This document shows, one piece after another, positions 1 to 5,942 of a stretch of 7,336 bases of DNA. Numbering within the stretch: position 1 is the first letter of the stretch; each line of letters begins with the position of its first letter. A program made the translations under genes and the position numbers. The notes under the pieces are model-generated. The model saw only the letters and a program-made list of their open reading frames with translations, had not been told where the DNA came from and did no database searches. This DNA comes from Gemmataceae bacterium (GTDB lineage: Bacteria > Planctomycetota > Planctomycetia > Gemmatales > Gemmataceae). The stretch spans positions 1 to 7,336 of the forward strand of contig CANLGS010000190.1 in the NCBI GenBank assembly GCA_947490035.1. Reading direction: 5' to 3'.

Positions 1-773
1 ACATCTGTAATGCGGGCTAGTTCCGCTTTCGCTTCGGCTTCGGTGTTGCGCACGATGCTATAACCCGCGACACCGTAGATCATCGGCCCCAGTCCGAACC
101 CTTCGCGGCGCTTCCGCATGTCCGCGATCTTTTCCGCGATCCGCTCCGGCGGGTCGCCGTGCATCACGTAGGCGTCGCACGTCTTCGCAATAAGATTCTT
201 CGCGGTCTCGGATTCGCCGCCCGCGTATATCACCGGTCGCGGCTTGCTCGCGGGCTTCGGCTGAAGCACGTTGTCCTGCACTTTGTAGTATTTCCCCTCG
301 AACGTGAAGTGATCTTGCTTCCATACTCCATCAACGACGCTCAACCACTCCGCGGTGCGCGCGTAGCGGTCGTCGTGCTGCTCGAAGTGGACGCCGTACT
401 TGGTGGCTTCATCTTTCCACCAACTCGACACGACGTTGAGCGACAACCGCCCGCCGCCGCCGATGTGGTCGATGTTCGCGGCGTGCTTCGCGAACAGCGC
501 CGGGCTGTGAAATGTGGGCCGCACCGCGACCATCAGTTCCAGCTTCGACGTGACAGCCATGAGTGCAGCGGCCGTACTCCACGCATCAAGTGAAGGTGCT
601 TCTTCGCCCTTGATGTCGTTGAGGTTCAACTCCGCAACCAGCGACAGATCAAAACCGATCTGCTCGGATCGAATGGCGAGTTTCTTGTTGTACTCCCAGG
701 TGGGAGTCATGTTCTCGTCATCGACGTTGCGCAGCCAGCCTCCAAAGACTGGCATCCAGTAACCGTATCGCAT
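1..773 (-). CDS. LLM class flavin-dependent monooxygenase (SsuD/SfnG-like), 3' end cut by window
   Basis: The first 257 residues of a luciferase-like (bacterial luciferase fold) FMN-dependent monooxygenase; the family usually runs about 340-380 residues, so roughly the last third lies beyond the left edge. Visible family features are the N-terminal strand MRYGYWMPVFGGW, the AVRPTFHSP segment (residues 83-91), the NVVSSWW strand (113-119, compare NVVSGWF in dimethylsulfone and alkanesulfonate monooxygenases), the H133-DDRYART-E142 helix, and a YAGGES segment near residue 190 expected to contact FMN phosphate. Known members use reduced FMN from a separate reductase and O2 to oxidise small molecules, often breaking C-S bonds; the substrate here cannot be read. 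The ATG at 773 matches the family N-terminus; only a weak GGGG lies 5 bases upstream. It is the last gene of the leftward run, 54 bases after the ATP-grasp gene, with a perfect palindrome in the gap. Family assignment is secure, substrate unknown. Confidence 0.93.
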   Translation of the reverse strand, partial: MRYGYWMPVFGGWLRNVDDENMTPTWEYNKKLAIRSEQIGFDLSLVAELNLNDIKGEEAPSLDAWSTAAALMAVTSKLELMVAVRPTFHSPALFAKHAANIDHIGGGGRLSLNVVSSWWKDEATKYGVHFEQHDDRYARTAEWLSVVDGVWKQDHFTFEGKYYKVQDNVLQPKPASKPRPVIYAGGESETAKNLIAKTCDAYVMHGDPPERIAEKIADMRKRREGFGLGPMIYGVAGYSIVRNTEAEAKAELARITD

Positions 774-788
774 GGAAACCCCGTTCAA

Positions 789-810
789 CCCACCCATTGC
801 AATGGGTGGG
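789..810. repeat. Perfect 22-base palindrome between ATP-grasp and monooxygenase genes
   Basis: The half-site CCCACCCATTG is followed directly by its exact reverse complement, giving a perfect 22-base palindrome in the 54-base gap 774-827. As RNA it could form a stem of about nine pairs with a four-base loop. Neither strand has a T-run after it, so it is a poor intrinsic terminator. Candidate roles are a REP-like dispersed palindrome, a transcript-processing or 3'-end-protecting hairpin lowering expression of the monooxygenase, or a dimeric regulator site. The palindrome itself is seen; the role is inferred. Confidence 0.75.
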
Positions 811-827
811 CTTGGAAAGCAAAGGTG

Positions 828-1778
828 TTACGCCGCGCGCTTCACCAGGTAATCGACGAGCCTCACGAAGGGATCGAATCCCACCACATTCACAGCATCA
901 GCCACGAAGTTGGAAAGCGCGTTGATGTCGTAATAGACGATCTTGCCGTCACGATCATCAATCATGTATTCAATGCCGCCCACGTCGATACCGGCCATTT
1001 GCATGATCTTCTCGCACGCCGCGATCACCTCCGCCGGCGGCGTGTAGCCTTCGACCCTCAGCCCGGTCTTCGGGGCGTCGATGGCGCACGCGCCGCGAAC
1101 CAACTCCACGCCGTCGGCGCGCTGGCAGATGTCCGCCGGGCACAGGTTGAACGATTCGCCCGTGGTGTAGACCTTGATCGCGTAGAGGAACTTCCCGCCG
1201 AGCGTTTCGACGCGTGTGATATATCCACCGCGGGCCGGCACGAACTCCTGCACGAGCGCGGTGTGATCCACGCCGAAGTCGAGTTCGTTCGCGTCCGCGG
1301 AAGCCGCGAGCGATTCACGCTTGGTGTACTTCACGATGCCCGCACCGCTGCCGCCGATGTTCGCCTTCACCACGACGGGGAACCGCATTCCCTCGCTCGC
1401 TTCCACCGCCTTCGACGCGTGGTTAATCACGCGCGCTCGCGGGTAGCCGAGGTCGAGCGATTCGAGCAGCGTGAGCTGCCGACCCTTGGAAATCTCAATC
1501 GAAAAACCGTCCAGTCCGTTCACGACCGGCACGCCGAGGCGTTCCAGGTGGGCCATGAACGCGACCGTGAAGAACATGCCCTGCACGCCGCCGCGCAGGT
1601 ACGCGGACGGACTCATCCGGTTGAACACGAGCGCATACGGCGACGACTTTTCCGCCGGGTCGTAGACGTGCGAACGCGGGTCGAGGCGCACGAAGGGGAT
1701 GTCGCGGCGCTCCAGTTCCGCGAACAGCGGGCGGAACCAGTCGGGGTGCTCGTGATAGATGGCGAACGGCTTCGGCAT
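828..1778 (-). CDS. RimK-like ATP-grasp ligase
   Basis: A 316-residue ATP-grasp protein. Such enzymes activate a carboxylate as an acyl-phosphate with ATP and join it to an amine or similar nucleophile. Visible features: an N-terminal preATP-grasp domain (about 1-95); the ATP-binding strand VVVKA with K138; a glycine-rich loop GGSGAG (142-147); the adenine-contacting QEFVP (177-181); and a C-terminal metal site built from E270 (GGIEY), D284 and N286 (YYDINALSN). RimK-type enzymes usually have Asp first and Glu second, so the two acidic residues appear swapped. I chose ATG 1778 because a GGAGGG lies 5 bases upstream and the fold begins at once (MPKPFAIYHEHPDW). A longer frame from ATG 1835 would overlap the epimerase stop as ATGA but adds 19 residues unlike the family start; it cannot be excluded. 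The TAA stop is at 828-830. The substrate is unknown; amino-acyl tailoring of a sugar or of a small product is possible. Confidence 0.9.
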   Translation of the reverse strand: MPKPFAIYHEHPDWFRPLFAELERRDIPFVRLDPRSHVYDPAEKSSPYALVFNRMSPSAYLRGGVQGMFFTVAFMAHLERLGVPVVNGLDGFSIEISKGRQLTLLESLDLGYPRARVINHASKAVEASEGMRFPVVVKANIGGSGAGIVKYTKRESLAASADANELDFGVDHTALVQEFVPARGGYITRVETLGGKFLYAIKVYTTGESFNLCPADICQRADGVELVRGACAIDAPKTGLRVEGYTPPAEVIAACEKIMQMAGIDVGGIEYMIDDRDGKIVYYDINALSNFVADAVNVVGFDPFVRLVDYLVKRAA

Positions 1779-1783
1779 GCGGA

Positions 1784-1789
1784 CCCTCC
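1784..1789 (-). promoter_or_regulatory. Shine-Dalgarno GGAGGG deciding the ATP-grasp start
   Basis: GGAGGG on the minus strand ends 5 bases before ATG 1778. It sits in the 53-base gap after the epimerase stop and is the main reason for preferring this start over the in-frame ATG at 1835, which has no comparable site. Confidence 0.7.
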
Positions 1790-1831
1790 GTCGGGGGATG
1801 CTGACGATTGTAGCCGGGAGTGCGCCCAGCG

Positions 1832-2749
1832 TCATGCCACTTGCGGCTTCACACGACGAAACCAGTCGATTGTCATGCGCAACCCCTCTTGAAGTGACGT
1901 GACCTTTCGATGCGTGAGCAATCGCGCGAGGTGCGAAACGTCCAGCACCTTCGACCGCGCCCCGACGTATTTCGACGTGTCGTATTGGATTCGCGCGGGG
2001 TCGTAGTCGATCAGTTCGCAGATCGCGTGTGCGAACTCACGAATCGTATGCTCCTCACCGGAACCGATGTTCACGAGGTCGTTATCAACGCTTGATGTGA
2101 GTTGCACCGCGGTGTCTACGAAATCGTCCACGTAGATGAGTTCGCGCTTCTGGTGGCCGTCGCCCCATAGCACTGCTTCCGGCCCGCTAGCCTTTGCGAC
2201 CAGCAGTTTGCGGATCAGGTCGAAGATGAAGTGCATCTGCCGGCCGTCGGTGTGGTAGCCGGGGCCGTATAGCGTGGATGGTACGAGATACAAGTATCGC
2301 AATCCGAACTGCACCGCGAGCGCACGCAACCCGACCAGTAGCATCCGTTTCGTCATCGCGTAGGTATAGAGACTCTCAATCGGTGTACCGTTGAGATACT
2401 CGCTTTCGACAAGCGGCAAGTCGGGCGAGTAGGAACAGCTCGTGCCCATCGCGACCAACTTCGCGTGCGGCTGGTGCCGCTGCCACCACGCGAGGACGTT
2501 CGTGTTGATCTGCTGGTTTGCAATCCACTGTTCGCCCGGATGAGTCAAGCAGAAGTCGCCGGCCTGTGTCCACGCCGCGAGGTGGTAAATCACGTCGAAC
2601 CGCTCGCCGCTGAAGGCGGCGAGCGGTTCGGGCCGCGTGAGGTCCGCGTCGCGTGAGCCGAGCGCCGTAACGGTGTGGCCGCCGGAGCGCAGGTGCCGTG
2701 TGAGGGTGGTGCCGAGAAAGCCCGTGCCGCCGGTGACGAGTACGTTCAT
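1832..2749 (-). CDS. NAD(P)-dependent epimerase/reductase, GDP-L-fucose synthase-like (extended SDR)
   Basis: A 305-residue extended short-chain dehydrogenase/reductase, close in length to GDP-L-fucose synthase (about 320). The Rossmann motif GGTGFLG is at 7-13 and the active-site YAMTK (Y130, K134) fits YxxxK. The segment GTSCSY holds T103 where fucose synthase has its catalytic Ser, and C105 where it has the acid/base Cys; H173 in QMHFIF matches the second acid/base His. Other fucose-synthase-like stretches are LYGPGY (160-165), WGDGHQKRELIYVDD, LVNIGSGEEHTIREFA and a C-terminal LQEGLRMTIDWF. GDP-L-fucose synthase epimerises C3 and C5 and reduces C4 of GDP-4-keto-6-deoxymannose in the cytosol; here the exact sugar is uncertain, and a relative acting on another 4-keto sugar is equally possible. 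ATG 2749 follows the C-methyltransferase stop by 2 bases, suggesting translational coupling; GGTGGA lies 11 bases upstream. A strong hairpin falls in codons 40-51. Confidence 0.9.
   Translation of the reverse strand: MNVLVTGGTGFLGTTLTRHLRSGGHTVTALGSRDADLTRPEPLAAFSGERFDVIYHLAAWTQAGDFCLTHPGEQWIANQQINTNVLAWWQRHQPHAKLVAMGTSCSYSPDLPLVESEYLNGTPIESLYTYAMTKRMLLVGLRALAVQFGLRYLYLVPSTLYGPGYHTDGRQMHFIFDLIRKLLVAKASGPEAVLWGDGHQKRELIYVDDFVDTAVQLTSSVDNDLVNIGSGEEHTIREFAHAICELIDYDPARIQYDTSKYVGARSKVLDVSHLARLLTHRKVTSLQEGLRMTIDWFRRVKPQVA
2596..2630 (-). repeat. Perfect 15-bp inverted repeat with 5-base loop inside the epimerase gene
   Basis: The arm CGAACCGCTCGCCGC (2596-2610) and its exact reverse complement (2616-2630) are separated by TGAAG. 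In the mRNA this is a GC-rich 15-pair hairpin spanning codons for EPLAAFSGERF (residues 41-51), between the first part of the Rossmann fold and the strand FDVIYHLAA. The arms and loop are read directly; any role (slowing ribosomes, mRNA stability, or a captured palindromic element) is inference. Confidence 0.7.
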
Positions 2750-2751
2750 CG

Positions 2752-3939
2752 TTACGCGTCCACCGGGAAGTAGAACTGTACGCCGCTATCAACGAGGTGC
2801 TGGTTGTTCGCGAGAATCTCGTTCTTGAAGTTCCACGCGAGCACGTAGTAAATATCCGGCGGCGCGTCCAGCTCGTCCTCCATCACGACCGGGATGTGCA
2901 TTCCCGGTGACAGTAGTCCGTTGCGAAGACGGTTCTTTTCGACGAGTCGTGATATACGGTCGGGGCCGACGCCGAAGTAATTGAGCAACGTGTTGCCCTT
3001 CACCGGTGCGCCCATGCCGTAGACGGATTGCCCGCGTCGCGCGGCATCATCGAGGAAGGCAACGTCGCGCGTCTTCACTTCGCGCACTCGCCCCGCGAAC
3101 CGGTGGTAGGTCGCGATATCGTTACACCCGCTCGCGTCCTCGGCGGCGAGATATTCGTTCAATCGCGCCGACGGGTTTTGCGTGCCGCAGTGCGACGCGA
3201 ACGCGATCATCGACCCGCCGTGAGCCGGTGTGAGGTAGCAATCGTGAATCTCCAATCCGTGGCGCGCGAGAAGCGTGCCGAGGTTGCGGAGGTTATAGTA
3301 AAGAAGGTGTTCGTGATAGATCTGATCGAACGCTAGATTCTCGACGATCTTCTTCATGTAGAGGAACTGCACCACGAACGTGCCGTCCCGACGGAGGGAT
3401 GCGCGGACCGCGTCAGTCACGTCGTGCAGTTCCTCCAGGTGGAAGAACACACCGGCCGCGTTGATGACATCGAATTGCCGGCCGAGTTGTGCCGCGGTCT
3501 CGCCGTTGAAGAACGTGTGTACGGTCGGCACGCCAGCTTCGTTCGCGAGCGCCGCTGTTGGTTTGCTCGATTCGATGCCCAGCACGTCGTAGCCGAGCGC
3601 CTGGAAGTGCTTGAGTTGCGTGCCATCGTTCGAGCCAATGTCCAGCACGCTCTTGCGTCCTGAGCCCGTGCGCGCATCGACTTCGGTCGCGACGCGCCTG
3701 AAGTGTTCGCTCAACGATTTTGTCACACCGGATAAATAGGTGTGATCGGCGAACATCACCTCTTTCTTTACGGTGTAGTCGAGTTGCGTCGTGCCGCACG
3801 TGTGGCAGTATACGAGCCGTAGCGGGTAACGCGGTTCCGTGCCGGCCTCCTCCGGTTTCAGGAAGTGGTTGCACCACGGCTGCTCGCCCAGGTCGAGTAC
3901 CGGTTCGAGGTCTGTTCCGTCGCAGATGCGGCAAATCAC
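2752..3939 (-). CDS. Sugar C-methyltransferase, zinc-binding (TylCIII/NovU/TcaB9 type)
   Basis: A 395-residue three-domain SAM-dependent C-methyltransferase, the usual family length. The N-terminal zinc-binding domain has CRIC (C3, C6) and CHTC (C45, C48). The central Rossmann domain has VLDIGSNDG (98-106) for SAM. Residues matching the active site known for TcaB9 are Y68 (HTYLSG), H167 (GVFFHLEELHD) and the YHEH box Y208-H209-E210-H211. The C-terminal domain carries the typical MGAPVKGNTLLNYFG segment. Characterised members methylate C3 of 4-keto deoxysugar nucleotides. The open frame extends to ATG 4050, but that would overlap the upstream methyltransferase by 97 bases; GTG 3939 places VICRIC at the N-terminus, as in relatives, and leaves a 14-base gap. 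No strong ribosome site is visible, so coupling to the upstream gene is likely. The following epimerase starts 2 bases after the TAA stop, which suggests the two act on the same sugar. Family secure, substrate inferred. Confidence 0.92.
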   Translation of the reverse strand: MICRICDGTDLEPVLDLGEQPWCNHFLKPEEAGTEPRYPLRLVYCHTCGTTQLDYTVKKEVMFADHTYLSGVTKSLSEHFRRVATEVDARTGSGRKSVLDIGSNDGTQLKHFQALGYDVLGIESSKPTAALANEAGVPTVHTFFNGETAAQLGRQFDVINAAGVFFHLEELHDVTDAVRASLRRDGTFVVQFLYMKKIVENLAFDQIYHEHLLYYNLRNLGTLLARHGLEIHDCYLTPAHGGSMIAFASHCGTQNPSARLNEYLAAEDASGCNDIATYHRFAGRVREVKTRDVAFLDDAARRGQSVYGMGAPVKGNTLLNYFGVGPDRISRLVEKNRLRNGLLSPGMHIPVVMEDELDAPPDIYYVLAWNFKNEILANNQHLVDSGVQFYFPVDA

Positions 3940-3953
3940 GATGTGCGTCCGGG

Positions 3954-4919
3954 TTAATCCAGGTGCTTGCGGGCCATCCAGAACGACGCACCGCCGTTTC
4001 GGAGTTTGCCGCGCTTGTGCAGCCAGCACACCGGCAACACCGGCGACCACTCGACCGAGTTCAGCAACAGCGTGGCGAGTAGGTATTGTTCGTTGTAGTA
4101 GTGCGCGCTATATCCGGCCTCGTACTCGTTCGGTAACTGGATGTCGTGTATGTGGACGTACACGTTTCGCTTGATGAGCGGCAGGAGCGATAGATACAAG
4201 TGCGTCGTGTCGGTGCCGTTGAACGCGATGTGGCTCCCGTCCCAGAACAGAATGTCGCCGTCGCGCAGCGCCGCGAACTGACGAACGTCCACGTCCTTGA
4301 CGTGCTTGTAGATGATACGGTCGGCGACCGTCTCAATCCCCGCACGCGGCTGCGGGTCGATGCACACCAGCTCGCAGTCGATGCGGTGGTCGGTGATCGC
4401 CTTGCGGAAGAACTTGGTCGAGTTGCCGCTGCCCACTTCGAGGACGCGGCGCGGGCGCAGTTTCGCCGTCATCGCGTACACGGCGCGCGCGTCGTCGCGC
4501 TCGAACAACCCGTTGTTCCAATACGGGTCGGTGTCGTTGACGCGCGCCGCCGGCAGCGCGTCGAGCGCCGGGCCGTACATCTCCGGTGCGAGTAACTTTG
4601 CGTTGCGCTCAATCGCGCCGCGGTGTTTGTTGAACAGGTCCGCGACCGGCTGATAGATATAATTCGCGGGGTTGGGGCGGAACACACCGGGGTAATCGAC
4701 CTTCACCTTGATGAAGAACGAGCCTGGTACGCGGGGAATCGCGATCGGTTCGCACTGCGTCGCCTCGCGCGCGAACGCATCATCTATATCCGTGTCGGTG
4801 AGTGGTTCGCATGGCGCGAAACGCGGGCGGTGTAGTTCGCGCATCACTTTGCGATAACTGGAGAGCCGCATGAGACGGAGGTCGGCGCGGCTCAGGCACC
4901 ATTGAACGATGTCCGTCAC
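3954..4919 (-). CDS. Class I SAM-dependent methyltransferase (Methyltransf_24-like)
   Basis: A 321-residue protein. Residues 1-150 are an N-terminal region with no motif I recognise, rich in conserved-looking aromatic and proline positions such as PGVFRPNPANYIYQP. The SAM domain follows: motif I VLEVGSGNS (159-167), the acidic residue D188 (LVCIDPQP), a WDGSH box (226-230), and a HIHDIQLPNEY strand/turn (256-266) that may supply metal- or substrate-binding residues. This DGSH plus HDI pattern resembles class I methyltransferases that act on sugars or other hydroxyls. The open frame goes back to 5249, but the first 110 codons lie across the upstream gene in another frame and give an Arg/Pro-rich shadow. 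GTG 4919 overlaps the upstream TGA as GTGA and has GAGGTG 5 bases before it, so it is chosen; an ATG at 4871 is the alternative. It is likely co-translated with its upstream neighbour. The methyl acceptor is unknown; O-methylation of a glycan sugar is an inference from context. Confidence 0.85.
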   Translation of the reverse strand: MTDIVQWCLSRADLRLMRLSSYRKVMRELHRPRFAPCEPLTDTDIDDAFAREATQCEPIAIPRVPGSFFIKVKVDYPGVFRPNPANYIYQPVADLFNKHRGAIERNAKLLAPEMYGPALDALPAARVNDTDPYWNNGLFERDDARAVYAMTAKLRPRRVLEVGSGNSTKFFRKAITDHRIDCELVCIDPQPRAGIETVADRIIYKHVKDVDVRQFAALRDGDILFWDGSHIAFNGTDTTHLYLSLLPLIKRNVYVHIHDIQLPNEYEAGYSAHYYNEQYLLATLLLNSVEWSPVLPVCWLHKRGKLRNGGASFWMARKHLD

Positions 4920-5929
4920 GATCGCACCTCGCTCGCGCGCCGCAGCGCGATGTGGAAGCCCATGCCGTCCTCGGGCTTCCAGTCGTAGCGGCCGTTGCCG
5001 GACCCGCGGAGCCAGTCGTTCGGGCCGAACGGGTGGTCGTTCGACGGCACGAACCCGAGCGCCGCGAACTTCGCCGCCCACCACTCGCGCGGCTGCACCG
5101 TGCGGTGCCACGCGACGCCCGTCGCCGGACTCCAGTCGAGGAACGTCGCGATCGAGAACAGCACCCACCCACCGGGGGCGAGGTGGCGGTCGATGTTCGC
5201 CATCAGCGGTTCGATGCGGTCGTCGGGGATGTGTTCCATCACTTCCCACGCGGTGATTGCGTCAAACATGATAGGTTGTTGAGGCAATCGACTCATCAAT
5301 GTATACGGCTTCGTGATGTCGCACGTGAACAGGTGATGCGGGATCGTGCCCCACTCGCCGAACTGGTTCAGTCGCGGGTAATCGCTGCCTTCCAAGCCGA
5401 CGGCGAAGTGGCCGTCGTCGATGAGCGTGCGGACCAACCCGCCGCCGGCGCAGCCGAGGTCGAGCACCTTCAGCGCCGGTTTGTTATGGAAGAGTTGATA
5501 CAGGCGCTGGTTGAAACGCAGACAGATGGAGTTATCTTGTTTCGCGCCGCGTGGGTGGAGCGTATCGACGGAATCGGCCGCGAGCGGGTGCTTGGTGTAC
5601 AGGTCGGGCACGTCGAGTTCGCCGGCGCGGATCGCGGCGAGGTACTCTTTCTTGCGCAGGAAGCGGAGCAGTGTTTCGAGTTCGAGCACCTTCCACTCGT
5701 CGCCCCCGGCGACCGCCGTGCGCGTGCGCTCGGCCTGCTCCACGACGAGCTTGTGTGTGGCTTCCGCGTGTTCGGTCAGCACCTGATGGAGCCACACGGC
5801 GCGGTCGTGCGTGGCGACGCGCGTGAGGTGCGCCTGCCGCGTCACCTGCCGGCGGCCGAGCGGATCGCCCGCGAGCCGGGCGAGGTTCCGCAGCCCGCGT
5901 TTCGTGGCGTTCGCGAGTGTTGTGAGCAT
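4916..5929 (-). CDS. Class I SAM-dependent methyltransferase with helical N-terminal extension
   Basis: A 337-residue protein. Residues 1-100 are mostly charged and predicted helical by eye, with Arg/Lys-rich residues 10-31 and a Glu/Ala/Leu stretch (about 50-100) that could form a coiled coil. The methyltransferase domain starts near 150: motif I VLDLGCAGGG (155-164), acidic E180 (VGLEGSD), D204 (FTCDIT), the motif FDAITAWEVMEHI (222-234) and LAPGGWVLFSIA. After it comes a Trp-rich segment (WHRTVQPREWW) typical of Methyltransf_11/23 proteins in glycan clusters. ATG 5929 has a strong AGGAGG 7 bases upstream, so this start is well supported. The gene begins 12 bases after the glycosyltransferase stop and ends by sharing GTGA with the next methyltransferase. 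It is not similar enough to its neighbour to look like a recent duplicate. The acceptor is unknown; methylation of a glycan residue or chain end is inferred from the neighbours. Confidence 0.88.
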   Translation of the reverse strand: MLTTLANATKRGLRNLARLAGDPLGRRQVTRQAHLTRVATHDRAVWLHQVLTEHAEATHKLVVEQAERTRTAVAGGDEWKVLELETLLRFLRKKEYLAAIRAGELDVPDLYTKHPLAADSVDTLHPRGAKQDNSICLRFNQRLYQLFHNKPALKVLDLGCAGGGLVRTLIDDGHFAVGLEGSDYPRLNQFGEWGTIPHHLFTCDITKPYTLMSRLPQQPIMFDAITAWEVMEHIPDDRIEPLMANIDRHLAPGGWVLFSIATFLDWSPATGVAWHRTVQPREWWAAKFAALGFVPSNDHPFGPNDWLRGSGNGRYDWKPEDGMGFHIALRRASEVRS

Positions 5930-5936
5930 CGTGTGT

Positions 5937-5942
5937 CCTCCT
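5937..5942 (-). promoter_or_regulatory. Strong Shine-Dalgarno AGGAGG for the helical-extension methyltransferase
   Basis: AGGAGG begins within the TGA stop of the glycosyltransferase (its first base is the A of TGA) and ends 7 bases before ATG 5929. It is the best ribosome site in the window and fixes this start. Its fusion with the preceding stop codon favours re-initiation by terminating ribosomes. Confidence 0.8.

Noticed and set aside
58..324. 88-codon minus-strand frame at the left edge
   Set aside because: It is out of frame with the monooxygenase reading through the same bases, which has clear family motifs; the 88-residue product is low-complexity Arg/Ala/Glu.
789..810. Palindrome as a Rho-independent terminator
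   Set aside because: No T-run follows the stem on either strand, so the standard terminator pattern is not met.
825..1892. Plus-strand open frame of 355 codons
   Set aside because: It is exactly antisense to the ATP-grasp gene, whose ATP-binding and metal motifs are intact. The plus-strand product is His/Arg/Val-rich with no recognisable motif.
3940..4050. 37-residue N-terminal extension of the C-methyltransferase
   Set aside because: It overlaps the end of the upstream methyltransferase by 97 bases and precedes the zinc-binding CRIC motif that normally lies at the very N-terminus.
4920..5249. 110-residue N-terminal extension of the Methyltransf_24-like gene
   Set aside because: The extension runs across the 3' part of the upstream methyltransferase in another frame and is almost wholly Arg/Pro/Gly/Ala; the GTGA overlap at 4916-4919 with GAGGTG upstream gives a better start.
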